Positions 40,385-48,656 of a stretch of DNA of 49,642 bases are shown piece by piece. Below the pieces are notes generated by a model. The model ran no database searches and had not been told where the DNA came from. It was given only the letters and a program-made list of their open reading frames with translations. The translations under genes were made by a program, and so were the position numbers. Numbering within the stretch: the first letter of the stretch is position 1; every line of letters begins with the position of its first letter. The DNA lies in contig CAZZBK010000021.1 of the NCBI GenBank assembly GCA_964652155.1, positions 1-49,642 on the forward strand, given 5' to 3'. The stretch is from CAZZBK01 sp964652155. Lineage in GTDB: Bacteria; Planctomycetota; Planctomycetia; Pirellulales; PNKZ01.

Positions 40385-40687
40385 GTGACCACCTCGATCC
40401 AATCGCTGAGCAGCAGTGCCGTGAGCTCTCTGAGCAGCGTGCCGAGCAACAAGCCCGCCGCAGGAGCCTCGTCGTTCAAGGACGTGCTGCTCAGCTCGAT
40501 CAACGACGTCAACCAACTACAGCAAGACGCGAACCGCGCCGTCGAGAACCTTGCCACGGGCGAGGACGTCAGCCCGGCCGAGGTGTTAACCGCCGTGCAG
40601 AAAGCCGACGTCGCGTTTCGCATGATGATGCAGGTCCGCAACAAGCTGATCCAAGCGTATCAGGAAGTGCAAAACATTCGCGTCTAG
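40385..40687 (+). CDS. fliE: Flagellar hook-basal body complex protein FliE
   Basis: This 100-residue export-dependent protein joins the MS ring to the rod. It starts at GTG with AGGAG upstream. A Ser-rich N-terminus is followed by FKDVLLSSINDVNQLQQDANRAVENLATGED and the characteristic C-terminus VLTAVQKADVAFRMMMQVRNKLIQAYQEVQNIRV. Size and motif placement are standard. It lies between flgC and fliF, as in most flagellar operons. Confidence 0.95.
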   Translation: MTTSIQSLSSSAVSSLSSVPSNKPAAGASSFKDVLLSSINDVNQLQQDANRAVENLATGEDVSPAEVLTAVQKADVAFRMMMQVRNKLIQAYQEVQNIRV

Positions 40688-40731
40688 GCAATGGAACGAA
40701 CCACGAACAAGACGTTCGGAGCGTGTGATTC

Positions 40732-42396
40732 ATGGATGTGATTAACAAAGGCCTGACCCAAATCGGCGACTTGTTCAAGTCCCTGTCGCCGGGCATGCGG
40801 ATGGTGACGGCGCTATTGTTCGCGGCGATCGTCATCAGCCTGGGTTTTTTAATGACCAACCGCTACAGCGGCGGCGACGACTACTTGCTCGGCGGCATCG
40901 GCTTCACGGCGCACGAGTTACCCGCCATGGAAGCCGCGTTTGGCAAGGCCAGCTTGAGCGACTACACGGTCGAAGGGAATCGCATCCGCGTGGCGCGGTC
41001 GAGGCACTCGACGTACATGGCCGCCTTGGCCGACGGCGGCGCGCTACCGGCCCACTTCGGCGACCACTTGGCCAAGGCCACGAACAACACCACGGTGTTC
41101 ACCAGCGCCGAGCAGCGTGTCGAAATGCTCAAAGTGGCCAAGCAGCAAGAGTTGGCCCAGATCATCCGCTCGATGCAAGGGATCGAGTCGGCGGCGGTGC
41201 TCTATGACTCGCAGAAGAAGGGGGGCCTGCGCCCCTCGACCAGCACCACGGCGAGTGTCAGCGTCAAGGCCTCTGGTACGCGGCCACTCGACGGCAATCA
41301 GGTCGCCATGATCCGGCACCTTGTGGCGGGCGCAATCGCCGGCTTGTCCCCCAACGATGTCACGGTGTCGGACCTCAACAGCGGTCGCACCTACGCGCAC
41401 AGCGGCGGCCCAGATGGCGCGGGCAACGCTATCGACGACCCGTATTTGGCGCGCAAGCGCGAGTATCAAAAGCAATTCATCGATCAAGTGCTCAATGCGC
41501 TGTCGCATGTGCCGGGCGTGAGCGTGAGCGTGAACGTCGAGTTGTCGAAAGAGCTCCGCAAAAGTGTGATCAGCGACAAGGTTGATCCCAAGCAGACCGC
41601 CCCCATTCAGTCACGCGAGATCTCGTCGACGAGCAGCCAGACCACCAGTTCGCCAGCCGGTCGCCCGGGAGTGGCCGCGCAGGGGGCCAATGCGCCTGCC
41701 GCACTGGCTCAAGGTCCAGGCAACGAGTCGACCGAGGAACGGACCGAAACCGACACGACCAATTTGCCTTCGAAAGAGCAATCGCGGGTCGACCTGGTGG
41801 GGCTCACGCCCGAGCGGGTCACGGTCGCCATCGGCGTCCCGATGAAGTACATGGTCGACGTCTGGAAGTTACAGAACCCGGCCGTGACCACGCCTCCCGA
41901 CAAAGCGGCACTCGAGGCGATCGAGAAGCTCGAAACCGACAAGATCCGCAAGCATGTCGAGAATCAGATCCCCAAGCCGGCGACGACCGACGCCACGACG
42001 CCGCTCGTCACGGTCACGACCTTCTCGAACGTTGCCGACACGAGTTCGGCCGACGTGTCGATTGCCTCGCAAGCGATGTACTGGCTCACGGGCAACTGGA
42101 GCACGTTGGCCGTGTTTGCGCTGGTGATCGTCAGTTTGCGGATGCTCTTGAACGTGGCCAAGCCCGCGGCGAGCGGCACGGCGACCGAGCCTTCCGCGGC
42201 AGCGACGGGCGCGGTGCTCAACACGGTGGTCAGTGAAGACGAGCCCGCCCTTGAGAGCGGCGAGGATAAGCCACGACGACTACGGCGCAAGCTGGGGACC
42301 GGCCCGTCGTTGCGCGACGAACTGGTCGAGATGGTCAAGGAAGATCCTGAGGCGGCCGCGAATGTGTTGCGTGGCTGGATCGGTTCCGTCAATTAA
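40732..42396 (+). CDS. fliF: Flagellar MS-ring protein FliF
   Basis: This 554-residue inner-membrane protein forms the ring on which the basal body is built. It has a first transmembrane helix at about 24-41, a large periplasmic region with ring-building motifs (RVEMLKVAKQQELAQIIRSMQGIESAAVLYD) and a low-complexity Ser/Thr/Ala/Gln segment (about 300-345). A second helix lies at about 456-476. The cytoplasmic tail RDELVEMVKEDPEAAANVLRGWIG binds FliG. All expected parts are present in order. It is followed 18 bp later by fliG. Confidence 0.96.
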   Translation: MDVINKGLTQIGDLFKSLSPGMRMVTALLFAAIVISLGFLMTNRYSGGDDYLLGGIGFTAHELPAMEAAFGKASLSDYTVEGNRIRVARSRHSTYMAALADGGALPAHFGDHLAKATNNTTVFTSAEQRVEMLKVAKQQELAQIIRSMQGIESAAVLYDSQKKGGLRPSTSTTASVSVKASGTRPLDGNQVAMIRHLVAGAIAGLSPNDVTVSDLNSGRTYAHSGGPDGAGNAIDDPYLARKREYQKQFIDQVLNALSHVPGVSVSVNVELSKELRKSVISDKVDPKQTAPIQSREISSTSSQTTSSPAGRPGVAAQGANAPAALAQGPGNESTEERTETDTTNLPSKEQSRVDLVGLTPERVTVAIGVPMKYMVDVWKLQNPAVTTPPDKAALEAIEKLETDKIRKHVENQIPKPATTDATTPLVTVTTFSNVADTSSADVSIASQAMYWLTGNWSTLAVFALVIVSLRMLLNVAKPAASGTATEPSAAATGAVLNTVVSEDEPALESGEDKPRRLRRKLGTGPSLRDELVEMVKEDPEAAANVLRGWIGSVN

Positions 42397-42414
42397 CCTG
42401 CTGTACTGCATGCC

Positions 42415-43404
42415 ATGAAACGAACTGCGATGACCCACGATTCTGACAAGCTTCGCAAGGCGGCGATCCTCATCTCGGCGCTCGACACCGATGCGGCCGA
42501 CCGGCTTTTGGATCAAATGCCCGCCGAGCAAGCCGCGGCCGTGCGCCACTGGATGGTCGAACTCGACACGATCGACCCCGAGGAACAGCGCAGCGCGATG
42601 GCAGAATTTGTCCGGTCGGCGCGCGGTTCCACGTTCGAGACCTGGAGTCTGCCGCGCTCACTACCCGCGACGATCGCGCCAGCCAAGCCGCACGTCAAGC
42701 CCCCCACGACCGCAGCCGAGCCAGGCAGGCCATTTGAGTTTCTCGATCAGGCATCGACCGAGGCGGTCATGCCGCTGCTCGGCGGCGAGCATCCGCAGAC
42801 CATCGCGCTGGTGTTGTCGCACCTGCCCGAGGCTCGCGCGGCCGAGTTGATCGCCGCCTTGCCGCAGGCAATACAGGCCGAGGTGTTGCGGCGATTGGGT
42901 GACCTGGAAGAGGCCGACATCGAAGTCGTTCGCGAGGTGGAAGCGGCGTTGCGCGCGAGGATCGAACAGCACCTGCGCGACGAGCGGCGACGCGAGCAAG
43001 GGACCACGACCGTGGCCCGCATTCTCTCGGCCGCGGCACCGCACGTGCGTCATCAGTTGCTGCCGCATCTGCGCGTCGAAGAGCAACACCGGATCGAACG
43101 CCCGGAACCCCCTCCGCGCACGGCGACGTTCGCCGACCTCGAACCGCTCTCGCCGCTGGCGTGGCGGATGATCTTCGCGCAGGTCGACCGCGCGACGTTG
43201 CAATTGGCGCTGTTGGGAACCTCGCCGGAACTTTTCGAGCGGTTGCTGCAGGCGCTACCCAAGGGAGAGGCGGTGCTGTGGCGCTACCAAATGCACCAAC
43301 AAGGACCGTTGCGGCTCAGCGATATCGATCGGGCGCAGCACGAGGTCGCCGCGCAGGCCGAAGAGTTGGGGCTGTTGGAGTCCCCGCTCGCGCAGGCCGT
43401 TTAG
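42415..43404 (+). CDS. fliG: Flagellar motor switch protein FliG
   Basis: This 329-residue cytoplasmic rotor protein links FliF to the C ring and receives torque from the stator. The N-terminal domain (about 10-75) has the LRKAAILISALDTDAADRLLDQM motif. The middle domain carries GGEHPQTIALVLSHL (about 122-136), the EHPQ block that contacts FliM. The C-terminal helix (ATLQLALLGTSPELFERLLQALPKGEAVLWR) takes the place of the torque helix. The normal Asn-Met-Ser segment there is replaced by ALPKGEA, so the C-terminal domain is somewhat diverged. A second ATG at 42430 is possible. Confidence 0.93.
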   Translation: MKRTAMTHDSDKLRKAAILISALDTDAADRLLDQMPAEQAAAVRHWMVELDTIDPEEQRSAMAEFVRSARGSTFETWSLPRSLPATIAPAKPHVKPPTTAAEPGRPFEFLDQASTEAVMPLLGGEHPQTIALVLSHLPEARAAELIAALPQAIQAEVLRRLGDLEEADIEVVREVEAALRARIEQHLRDERRREQGTTTVARILSAAAPHVRHQLLPHLRVEEQHRIERPEPPPRTATFADLEPLSPLAWRMIFAQVDRATLQLALLGTSPELFERLLQALPKGEAVLWRYQMHQQGPLRLSDIDRAQHEVAAQAEELGLLESPLAQAV

Positions 43405-43426
43405 AGCTTTATCCAGGTTTTGCTTT

Positions 43427-44080
43427 ATGTCCACCATTATCAAAGCCGCCGAACACAACCGTGCTGTCCAGTCGATTGCTTTCAATCTGGACGACGTGCG
43501 CGGCAGCGCGGAACAGTATTTGACCAAGATTCGCGAGCAAGCCGGGCAACTGCTGCTCGAAGCGAAGCGCGAGTCCGATGCCATCCGCGCCCGGGCCGAA
43601 CAGGAAGGCCGCCGCGCGGGCGAAGCGGCGATCGACCTGAAGGTCGAACAGCACACACGCGGCGCGCTGAGCACCTTGCTCCCGGCGCTGCAAGAGTCGG
43701 TGCGGCAAATCGAGCAATCGCACAGCGCGTGGCTGGCCAACTGGGAACGTCAAGCCGTGCATTTGGCCACGAAGATCGCCGAGCGGGTTATCCGCCGCGA
43801 GCTGCGCGGCGATCCGCACATCCCCTTGCCGATTGTGCGCGAGACGCTTGAGCTCGCGTCGCATGGCGGCCGGATTCGTTTGCTGCTCAACCCGCAAGAC
43901 CATGCCACACTTGGCCGCGAGATCGAACGGATAATTCGTGAGCTGTCGCGATTGGGGCCCGCCGAAGTGATTGCCGATCCCACGATCGCACTGGGCGGAT
44001 GCCGAGTAGAAACTCAGCACGGGTCGATCGACCAGCAGATTGAAACGCAACTTCAACGCATCGAACAAGAATTGACCTAA
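43427..44080 (+). CDS. fliH: Flagellar export apparatus stator protein FliH
   Basis: This 217-residue cytoplasmic protein dimerises and regulates the FliI ATPase. It has a coiled-coil N-terminal half (AEQYLTKIREQAGQLLLEAKRESDAIRARAEQEGRRAGEAA), like the stalk of F-type ATPase subunit b. The FliH/V-ATPase-E-like C-terminal domain includes ATKIAERVIRRELRGDPHIPLPIVRETL and ends with GGCRVETQHGSIDQQIETQLQRIEQEL. The motif order matches FliH. It sits 7 bp before fliI, with which it works. Confidence 0.93.
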   Translation: MSTIIKAAEHNRAVQSIAFNLDDVRGSAEQYLTKIREQAGQLLLEAKRESDAIRARAEQEGRRAGEAAIDLKVEQHTRGALSTLLPALQESVRQIEQSHSAWLANWERQAVHLATKIAERVIRRELRGDPHIPLPIVRETLELASHGGRIRLLLNPQDHATLGREIERIIRELSRLGPAEVIADPTIALGGCRVETQHGSIDQQIETQLQRIEQELT

Positions 44081-44087
44081 TCGCACG

Positions 44088-45419
44088 ATGACGACTTGCA
44101 TTGAGCAACTGCCGACGATTCAGCCCGCTGCCATCGAGGGGAGCGTTGTGCGCATCGTGGGCATGGCGGCGGCCGCGGCCGGTTTTCCGGCACCAATCGG
44201 CGCGGTGGTCGAGATCGATCGACAGAACGGTCACGCCCTGCCGGCTGAAGTCATCGGATTCGATGGCGAGCTGACGCTGCTCTATCCGCTCGCCGATTTG
44301 CAGGGGGTGCGCCCCGGCGATCGGGTGCGACTCACGCACACGAAGAATTGGTTGCGGGTGGGACCGGAGCTGCTGGGCCGGGTGATCGACGCGCGCGGCC
44401 GCGCGATCGACGGCCGGCCTCAGCCATGGCTGGGCGATCGAACCGAACTCGATCGTCGTCCTCCCAGCCCCGTGGAGCGACCGCGGATCGACAAGCCGCT
44501 GTCGACTGGCATCCGCGCGATTGACGGCTTGCTCACCTGCGGATTGGGACAACGGATGGGCATTTTTGCGGGCTCCGGGGTCGGCAAAAGTGTCACGCTT
44601 GGCATGATGGCGCGCTATACGAGCGCCGCGGTCAACGTGATTGCGCTGATCGGCGAGCGGGGCCGCGAAGTGAACGAATTTCTGGAGCGGGATCTAGGGC
44701 CCGAGGGCTTGGCGCGCAGCGTCGTGGTGGTGGCGACGAGTGACGAGCCCGCCCTGATGCGGACGCGCGCGGCGCTGGCGGCGACGTCGATCGCCGAGTA
44801 TTTCCGGGACCGTGGCCAGGACGTGATGCTGATCATGGACTCGCTCACGCGGTTCGCGCTGGCGCAGCGCGAGATTGGTCTGGCTGCCGGCGAGCCGCCA
44901 ACCACGCGCGGCTATCCACCCAGCGTGTTCGCGTTGCTGCCGCGGCTCGTCGAGCGCGCGGGCCGAAGCCCTCTGGGGAGCATCACCGCGTTCTATTCAG
45001 TCCTGGTCGAAGGGGATGACCAGAATGAACCGATCGCCGACTGCGTGCGCGGCCTGATCGATGGCCACACCTGGCTGTCGCGCAAGCTGGCCTCGAAGAA
45101 TCATTACCCGGCCATCCATGTGCTCGACAGCTTGAGCCGCCTGATGAACGACATCACGCCGAACGAGCATCGCGAGGCGGCGGCGATTGTCCGCGAGCTG
45201 CTGGCCGCCTATCGCGATCATGAGGATCTGATTTCGATCGGCGCGTACCGCCGCGGCAGCAATCGGGCGGTTGATCTGGCGATCGACATGCTCGAACCGA
45301 TGAATCAATTCCTGCGGCAACGGGTCGACGAGCCTTGCAGCGTGAGCGACGCGCAGAAGGCACTGCTGCTGATCAAGCAGCAGGTGGTGCAGAAGGTTCA
45401 GGCGGGAGTCGCCAAATGA
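44088..45419 (+). CDS. fliI: Flagellum-specific ATPase FliI
   Basis: This 443-residue ATPase powers flagellar protein export and is related to the F1 beta subunit. Walker A is GSGVGKSV (162-169), the GERGREVNEFLERDL block follows, and Walker B is VMLIMDSLTRFALAQREI. PPTTRGYPPSVFALLPRLVERAG and the EGDDQNEPIADCVRGLIDGHTWLSRKLA segment are characteristic of the FliI/YscN group. Length is standard. It is placed between fliH and fliJ, its direct partners. Confidence 0.97.
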   Translation: MTTCIEQLPTIQPAAIEGSVVRIVGMAAAAAGFPAPIGAVVEIDRQNGHALPAEVIGFDGELTLLYPLADLQGVRPGDRVRLTHTKNWLRVGPELLGRVIDARGRAIDGRPQPWLGDRTELDRRPPSPVERPRIDKPLSTGIRAIDGLLTCGLGQRMGIFAGSGVGKSVTLGMMARYTSAAVNVIALIGERGREVNEFLERDLGPEGLARSVVVVATSDEPALMRTRAALAATSIAEYFRDRGQDVMLIMDSLTRFALAQREIGLAAGEPPTTRGYPPSVFALLPRLVERAGRSPLGSITAFYSVLVEGDDQNEPIADCVRGLIDGHTWLSRKLASKNHYPAIHVLDSLSRLMNDITPNEHREAAAIVRELLAAYRDHEDLISIGAYRRGSNRAVDLAIDMLEPMNQFLRQRVDEPCSVSDAQKALLLIKQQVVQKVQAGVAK

Positions 45420-45459
45420 AGTTCCGCTTGATAAGCACACCGCCGATTAAGGAGACGCC

Positions 45460-45909
45460 GTGAGCCGGTTTCGATTTCGACTTGTCACCGTGCAGCGGTT
45501 ACGCGAAGTGGCCCGCGACGAGCGTCGCGCGCAACTGGCCGACGCGCTGCGCGTCGAGGCCGAGTTGAACCGCCAGTTTGCCGAGGTCGACGAGTTGCTC
45601 TCGGTCATTCGTGTCAGCCAGCGCATCGAGCCGGGCCAGGTCGATGTCGAGAAACTGCTGGAAATCCAGCGTTACGAGCGTGTTCTCCAGGCCCGGAGAC
45701 TGGCGTTGCTCGACCAGCGGACCAACGTCCTCAAGGAGCTGGAGTTGCGTCGCGCGGCGCTCGTCGAGGCCGATCGGGACGTGAAGGCGCTCGAAAAGTT
45801 GCGCGATGCGCAGTTCGAGCAATGGACCCTCGAGCAGCAGCGCGACGAGCAGAAGCAACTCGACGAAACCGCGGTCATCGGTCACTGGCGAAAAGCACTC
45901 ACACGGTAA
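45460..45909 (+). CDS. fliJ: Flagellar export protein FliJ
   Basis: This 149-residue coiled-coil protein resembles the gamma-subunit-like FliJ that inserts into the FliI hexamer. It starts at GTG with AAGGAG upstream. The N-terminus FRFRLVTVQRLREVARDERRAQLADALRVEAELNRQ matches the FliJ opening (F-x-F-x-L-x-x-V-L-x-x-R), and the rest is two long heptad-rich helices. Sequence conservation in FliJ is low, but position after fliI and the helix pattern make the call secure. Confidence 0.88.
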   Translation: MSRFRFRLVTVQRLREVARDERRAQLADALRVEAELNRQFAEVDELLSVIRVSQRIEPGQVDVEKLLEIQRYERVLQARRLALLDQRTNVLKELELRRAALVEADRDVKALEKLRDAQFEQWTLEQQRDEQKQLDETAVIGHWRKALTR

Positions 45910-45915
45910 ACGAAC

Positions 45916-46578
45916 ATGGGACGGTTGTTGGGATCCATCGGCGCGCTCGTGCTGTACGTCTGCCTTGGCGCCGTGCTGGGGTTGGCGGGCGTGTATGGAT
46001 ATCTGACGAAGCAAGGATTCCTGACGCCGGCCAAGCTGGCCGAGATGAAAGCGGTGATGTTGGATTTTCAGCCCGAATCGATCAAAGCGGCCGAGCGCGC
46101 CAAGGCCACGGTGCCGGTCCCCACGCTCGACGAGGTGGCCCGCGCCAAGGCACAGTTGCAGCGCGACCTCGAGCTGCGCGAGCAGACGCTTCGCAGCCGC
46201 GCCGAGCAACTGCGAAGCGAGCGCGCGCAGTTCATCGAGGAGATGAAGAGCTTTGATCGCCGCAAGGAACAATTCGAGGCCGAGCTGACGAAGTTGCGCG
46301 ATGACACAATTTCGGAGGGACAAACCAATGCGCGACAAATTCTGGAAACGATCAAGCCGAAACAAGCTAAAGATCAGTTGCTCAGGATGATCGAGGCCGA
46401 TGCGCAAGATGCCGCGGTGACCACCTTGGCGCTGATGAGTCCGGCGCGTCGGGCGAAAGTGATCGCCGAGTTCAAATCGCCGGAAGACAATCGCAAGCTG
46501 GCCGACATCTTGCGGCGGATCCGTGAAGCCGAGCCCGAGGCGGGCGTGATCGACAAGACCGTGACAGGGGGACCGTGA
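45916..46578 (+). CDS. MotE-like flagellar membrane coiled-coil protein
   Basis: This 220-residue protein has one N-terminal transmembrane helix (about 8-30: IGALVLYVCLGAVLGLAGVYGYL). A long coiled coil (about 62-135: LDEVARAKAQLQRDLELREQTL and onward) leads to a C-terminal helical domain resembling the MgtE N-terminal fold (QDAAVTTLALMSPARRAKVIAEFKSPEDNRKLADIL). This order matches MotE, which lies between fliJ and fliK in many bacteria and in some stabilises the stator protein MotC. Its presence fits the motor, but stator genes are not in this window. The symbol is withheld because the family is broad. Confidence 0.8.
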   Translation: MGRLLGSIGALVLYVCLGAVLGLAGVYGYLTKQGFLTPAKLAEMKAVMLDFQPESIKAAERAKATVPVPTLDEVARAKAQLQRDLELREQTLRSRAEQLRSERAQFIEEMKSFDRRKEQFEAELTKLRDDTISEGQTNARQILETIKPKQAKDQLLRMIEADAQDAAVTTLALMSPARRAKVIAEFKSPEDNRKLADILRRIREAEPEAGVIDKTVTGGP

Positions 46579-46579
46579 G

Positions 46580-48127
46580 ATGGTTGTAGCCGCAAATAGC
46601 GATGTGTTGCCGGCCGCGCCGACCGTGACGCCGGAGCCGACCGTGGCGCGCGACAGCGCCCAGGGCCCGGCGTTTCAGGACGTCTTGCAGCGTGCCCAGC
46701 GCCCGCCGCAATCGGTCCCACGCGATCCAGACACGCCAACGCCGAGCAATGCAGATGCCTCGACCCAAGCCGCGCCGTCAAAGCCCGACGCGGCCAACGT
46801 ACCCAACGCCACAACCGACCTTGAGGCTCAAGACGCTGACGTGGATCAGCGGTCCGACGGGGCTGAGGAGGCGATCGAATCGCTCGTTGACTTGAGCGTC
46901 GACGTGGCACCGCCACCGCAGTCGGTGTTCATTCAGTTGCAAGCGCTGCTGACGGCCGTGGCCGAGGGAGGCCAGGCGGACGTGGTGGAGACGGCTGCTG
47001 CGATCAACGGTCAGCCAGCGAATCATGCCAAGGCAACCGACGCCGCGCAGTTACTTTCTCCCACGGCGTCCAGCGCCCCACTCCAACTCGATACCGTCGC
47101 GGTCGTGGTGAGCACGATCGTGTTGCCTCCCAGCGAACCCTCATCGGCCACGGCATCGGCTGCGAACGCATCCGACGTTCAGGAGTCTCTGGGGCCATTT
47201 TTGGAAAGTAAGTTGTCGGCGGTGACAGCGGCCAGGGAGCGCAACGCCCCAGCGGCGACAAGCGAGCGGGTGGCTCAGGTGGCTGGCACGACGACCAGCG
47301 GCGCTCCGACCTTGCTGTCCGACGTGCCGCAGTTGCTGCGTGCGGTCGGTGACCAGTCGCAGCACAAAGAGACCTCGCCGTCAGGCACGGAGCAGAGCCT
47401 TGACCCAACGGCGGCCATTGCCAGCGCGGCTGCGAGTCCGGTCACCATCGACATCGCGCCGACAGCGAGCCCAGCGACGCCCCAGCAGGCCGTGGACGCC
47501 ATAGCGGCCGTGACACCGAACCCAGCGAGCGAAACAAACCCGACGCCCACGACCGACCCTGGCACCGCGAACTCGTCGGCCGCGGCGAGTCAGACAGGGG
47601 CGTCGAACTCGTCACGGTTTACGATGCACGCCGGGCCACGCACGCTTGCCGAGAGCGAAGGCACGATGCCCGGGGTGAGCGAGGCCGATCGGAATCGGCT
47701 CATCCAGCGCGTGGCTCGAGCGTTCCAGAGCACGGGCCCCGACGGCGGCACCATGCGGTTGCGGCTCAGTCCGCCCGAGTTGGGATCGATCCGCGTCGAG
47801 ATCCAAGTGCAAGGGGGTCAGATGTCGGCCAGGGTCGAAGCGGAGACCTCGACGGCCCGCTCGCTGCTGCTCGACAACCTGCCGGCGCTGCGCGAGCGGT
47901 TGGAGCAACAGGACATCAAACTCACGCGGTTCGACGTGGATTTGTTTGGCGGCTCGACGGGCAATCTCTCGCAGCAGAGCCAGCGCGACCCCACGACCGA
48001 GCAGCAGGGTCAGCGTGTGTTTGCCCGCCGCGATGGGGCTGGCGACACGGTCTCGGGTCCCACGAACAGTGCTTCCGCGCCGCGCAGCGTCGTCGGTGGC
48101 AACGGACAACTGAACATCGTCATTTAA
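46580..48127 (+). CDS. fliK: Flagellar hook-length control protein FliK
   Basis: This 515-residue exported ruler protein has a long, low-complexity N-terminal region (about 1-350) rich in Ala, Pro, Ser and Thr, with little predicted structure. The conserved C-terminal domain (about 385-460) has GGTMRLRLSPPELGSIRVEI, then GGQMSARVEAETSTARSLLL and LRERLEQQDIKLTRFDVDL, which switches export specificity when the hook is finished. A Gln/Ser-rich tail closes it. Its ATG directly follows the stop of the MotE-like gene (1-bp gap), so the two are probably translated together. It is followed by flgD and flgE, the hook genes. Confidence 0.92.
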   Translation: MVVAANSDVLPAAPTVTPEPTVARDSAQGPAFQDVLQRAQRPPQSVPRDPDTPTPSNADASTQAAPSKPDAANVPNATTDLEAQDADVDQRSDGAEEAIESLVDLSVDVAPPPQSVFIQLQALLTAVAEGGQADVVETAAAINGQPANHAKATDAAQLLSPTASSAPLQLDTVAVVVSTIVLPPSEPSSATASAANASDVQESLGPFLESKLSAVTAARERNAPAATSERVAQVAGTTTSGAPTLLSDVPQLLRAVGDQSQHKETSPSGTEQSLDPTAAIASAAASPVTIDIAPTASPATPQQAVDAIAAVTPNPASETNPTPTTDPGTANSSAAASQTGASNSSRFTMHAGPRTLAESEGTMPGVSEADRNRLIQRVARAFQSTGPDGGTMRLRLSPPELGSIRVEIQVQGGQMSARVEAETSTARSLLLDNLPALRERLEQQDIKLTRFDVDLFGGSTGNLSQQSQRDPTTEQQGQRVFARRDGAGDTVSGPTNSASAPRSVVGGNGQLNIVI

Positions 48128-48160
48128 CGAAACCACACCCGATCACGGAGCATCACCATC

Positions 48161-48580
48161 ATGCCCAGCACATCCGGCACGTCGTCGACCGGCTCGGCGC
48201 CCAAGCTGTTGCCCGCCACGGCGAACACCGATCCGGTCAGCAACATGACCTCGAATGATTTCCTGAAGCTGATGATCGCCGAGATGCAGAATCAGGACCC
48301 GACCAATCCGATGGACAACTCGCAGATATTGCAGCAATTGAGCCAGATGCAGTCGATCAACGCCTCGAAGCAGCTCTCGGACACGTTGCAGAACGTGGTG
48401 CTGGGGCAAGGGCTGCTCAGTTCGTCGGCGTTGATTGGCCGCAGTGTCAAAGCCCTGACCGATGACGGCAAGACCGTCACGGGCAGCGTCGACAAAGTCG
48501 TGATCGAGGACTCGACTCCGAAGCTGCTGGTCAATAATCAGAAAATCCAAATGAAAAACGTCAGCGAGATCGATCTGTAG
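48161..48580 (+). CDS. flgD: Flagellar hook capping protein FlgD (short form)
   Basis: This 139-residue scaffold cap is needed for hook polymerisation. The diagnostic block MTSNDFLKLMIAEMQNQDPTNPMDNSQILQQLSQMQSI lies at about 29-66. It is followed by the start of the Tudor-like beta domain (LIGRSVKALTDDGKTVTGSVDKVVIEDSTPKLLVNNQKI). Many FlgD proteins are about 220 residues and contain an extra Fn3/Ig-like domain inside the Tudor domain; here that insertion is missing and only the minimal form remains. It is followed 76 bp later by flgE. Confidence 0.92.
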   Translation: MPSTSGTSSTGSAPKLLPATANTDPVSNMTSNDFLKLMIAEMQNQDPTNPMDNSQILQQLSQMQSINASKQLSDTLQNVVLGQGLLSSSALIGRSVKALTDDGKTVTGSVDKVVIEDSTPKLLVNNQKIQMKNVSEIDL

Positions 48581-48656
48581 TCAGCCTTCGTTGCGGGTCC
48601 ATTCACCGTTCATTCATATCCGTTCACCGACATTTTCCCTGGGGGAAATCTAAATC